64,000 nt of DNA, taken from Thereva unica. Lineage: Eukaryota > Arthropoda > Insecta > Diptera > Therevidae. Shown here one piece after another: positions 63,640 through 64,000 of the stretch. Within the stretch, counting starts at the first letter, position 1; each line of letters opens with the position of its first letter. Made by a program: the position numbers and the translations under genes. A model generated the notes under the pieces. That model did no database searches, had not been told where the DNA came from, and saw only the letters and a program-made list of their open reading frames with translations. The DNA is taken from contig OX465286.1 of NCBI GenBank assembly GCA_949987705.1, forward strand, positions 16,195,676 through 16,259,675, in the 5' to 3' direction.

Positions 63640-64000
63640 AGTCATTCATTTCCACGTGATTATAAGGATGCACTGTCAAAATTTCAGCCCTTCAGCCCCA
63701 GCGGTTTGGGTTAACTCCATTTCACCCCTTTAGGGGATGAATTTCGAAAAATCTATTTATAGTGGATGTCCACGTCATTATAGGGATGCACTGTCAAAAT
63801 TTCAGCCCTATAGCTCCAGCGGTTTTGGGTTGACCCCATTTCACCCCCTTATGGAATGAATTTCTAAAAATCGCTTCTTAGTGGATGTCCACGCCATTAT
63901 AGGGATGCACCGTCAAAATTTCAGCCCTATAGCTCCAGCGGTTTGGTAAACCCCATTTCACCCCCTTAGGGGATGAATTTCGAAAAATCGCCTCTTAGTG
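63640..64000 (+). repeat. 119-bp tandem repeat, three units, continues past the edge
   Basis: 'ggatgcac(t/c)gtcaaaattt' starts units at about 63667, 63785 and 63904 (118 and 119 bases apart). Each unit: 'cagccctatagctccagcgg', 'ccccatttcacccccttagg', 'ggatgaatttcgaaaaatcg', 'cttagtggatgtccacg'. A diverged lone unit seems present near 1490-1545 on the minus strand. Confidence 0.85.

Overview
The window is a gene-poor stretch of animal nuclear genome, most likely from an insect and probably a fly. The evidence is the transposon set (R1-like, CR1/Jockey-group and RTE-like non-LTR elements, a mariner, several hAT and TA-target MITE families, a Ty3/gypsy remnant), AT-rich spacers full of (CA)n, (TA)n, (CAA)n and poly-T, and 5S-derived sequences that align well with fly 5S rRNA. 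I see no prokaryotic operon, tRNA, CRISPR array or confidently identified host gene. Species cannot be named from this sequence.

Layout. 1-5 kb: head-to-tail LINE remnants, a gypsy integrase remnant and an almost intact LINE reverse transcriptase with one stop. 5-6 kb: a GGGGTCGTCC-ended element and a hAT terminus. 6-8.3 kb: spacer. 8.3-12.7 kb: a 123-bp satellite invaded by RTE-like LINEs. 12.9-15.5 kb: a LINE RT fragment, then an antisense R1-like LINE with a MITE in its RNase H domain. 15.6-18.8 kb: decayed repeats and spacer. 18.8-20.2 kb: second GGGGTCGTCC element carrying a hAT MITE. 20-27.5 kb: spacer with one candidate exon, a MITE, satellite units and a hAT MITE with perfect target duplication. 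27.5-30.5 kb: a DDE transposon split by a 2.1-kb hAT composite. 30.5-35 kb: LINE tail, minisatellite, spacer and a short ORF/exon candidate. 35-43.8 kb: 5S-derived repeats, an open RNase H reading frame, another LINE, and the second hAT composite. 45.4-52 kb: full-length hAT MITE, scrambled R1-like LINE, mariner head, and a multiply nested copy of the same MITE. 53.5-57.5 kb: antisense RTE-like LINE and a decayed hAT transposase. 57.5-64 kb: complete GGGGTCGTCC element, a MITE, a 1-kb imperfect inverted repeat, a third GGGGTCGTCC fragment, and a 119-bp tandem repeat running off the end.

The most unusual content is a repeat family headed by 5S rRNA-like sequence (five copies, both strands, at least two subfamilies), as expected for a 5S-derived (SINE3-type) element. 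Two copies ride inside a hAT-ended composite that also carries a LINE RT fragment; one composite has a perfect 8-bp target duplication and the other a 6/8 match, so the composite itself seems to have transposed. Several insertions can be read directly from target duplications or from an empty paralogous site. All assignments come from motif reading and hand comparison; no database search was possible.
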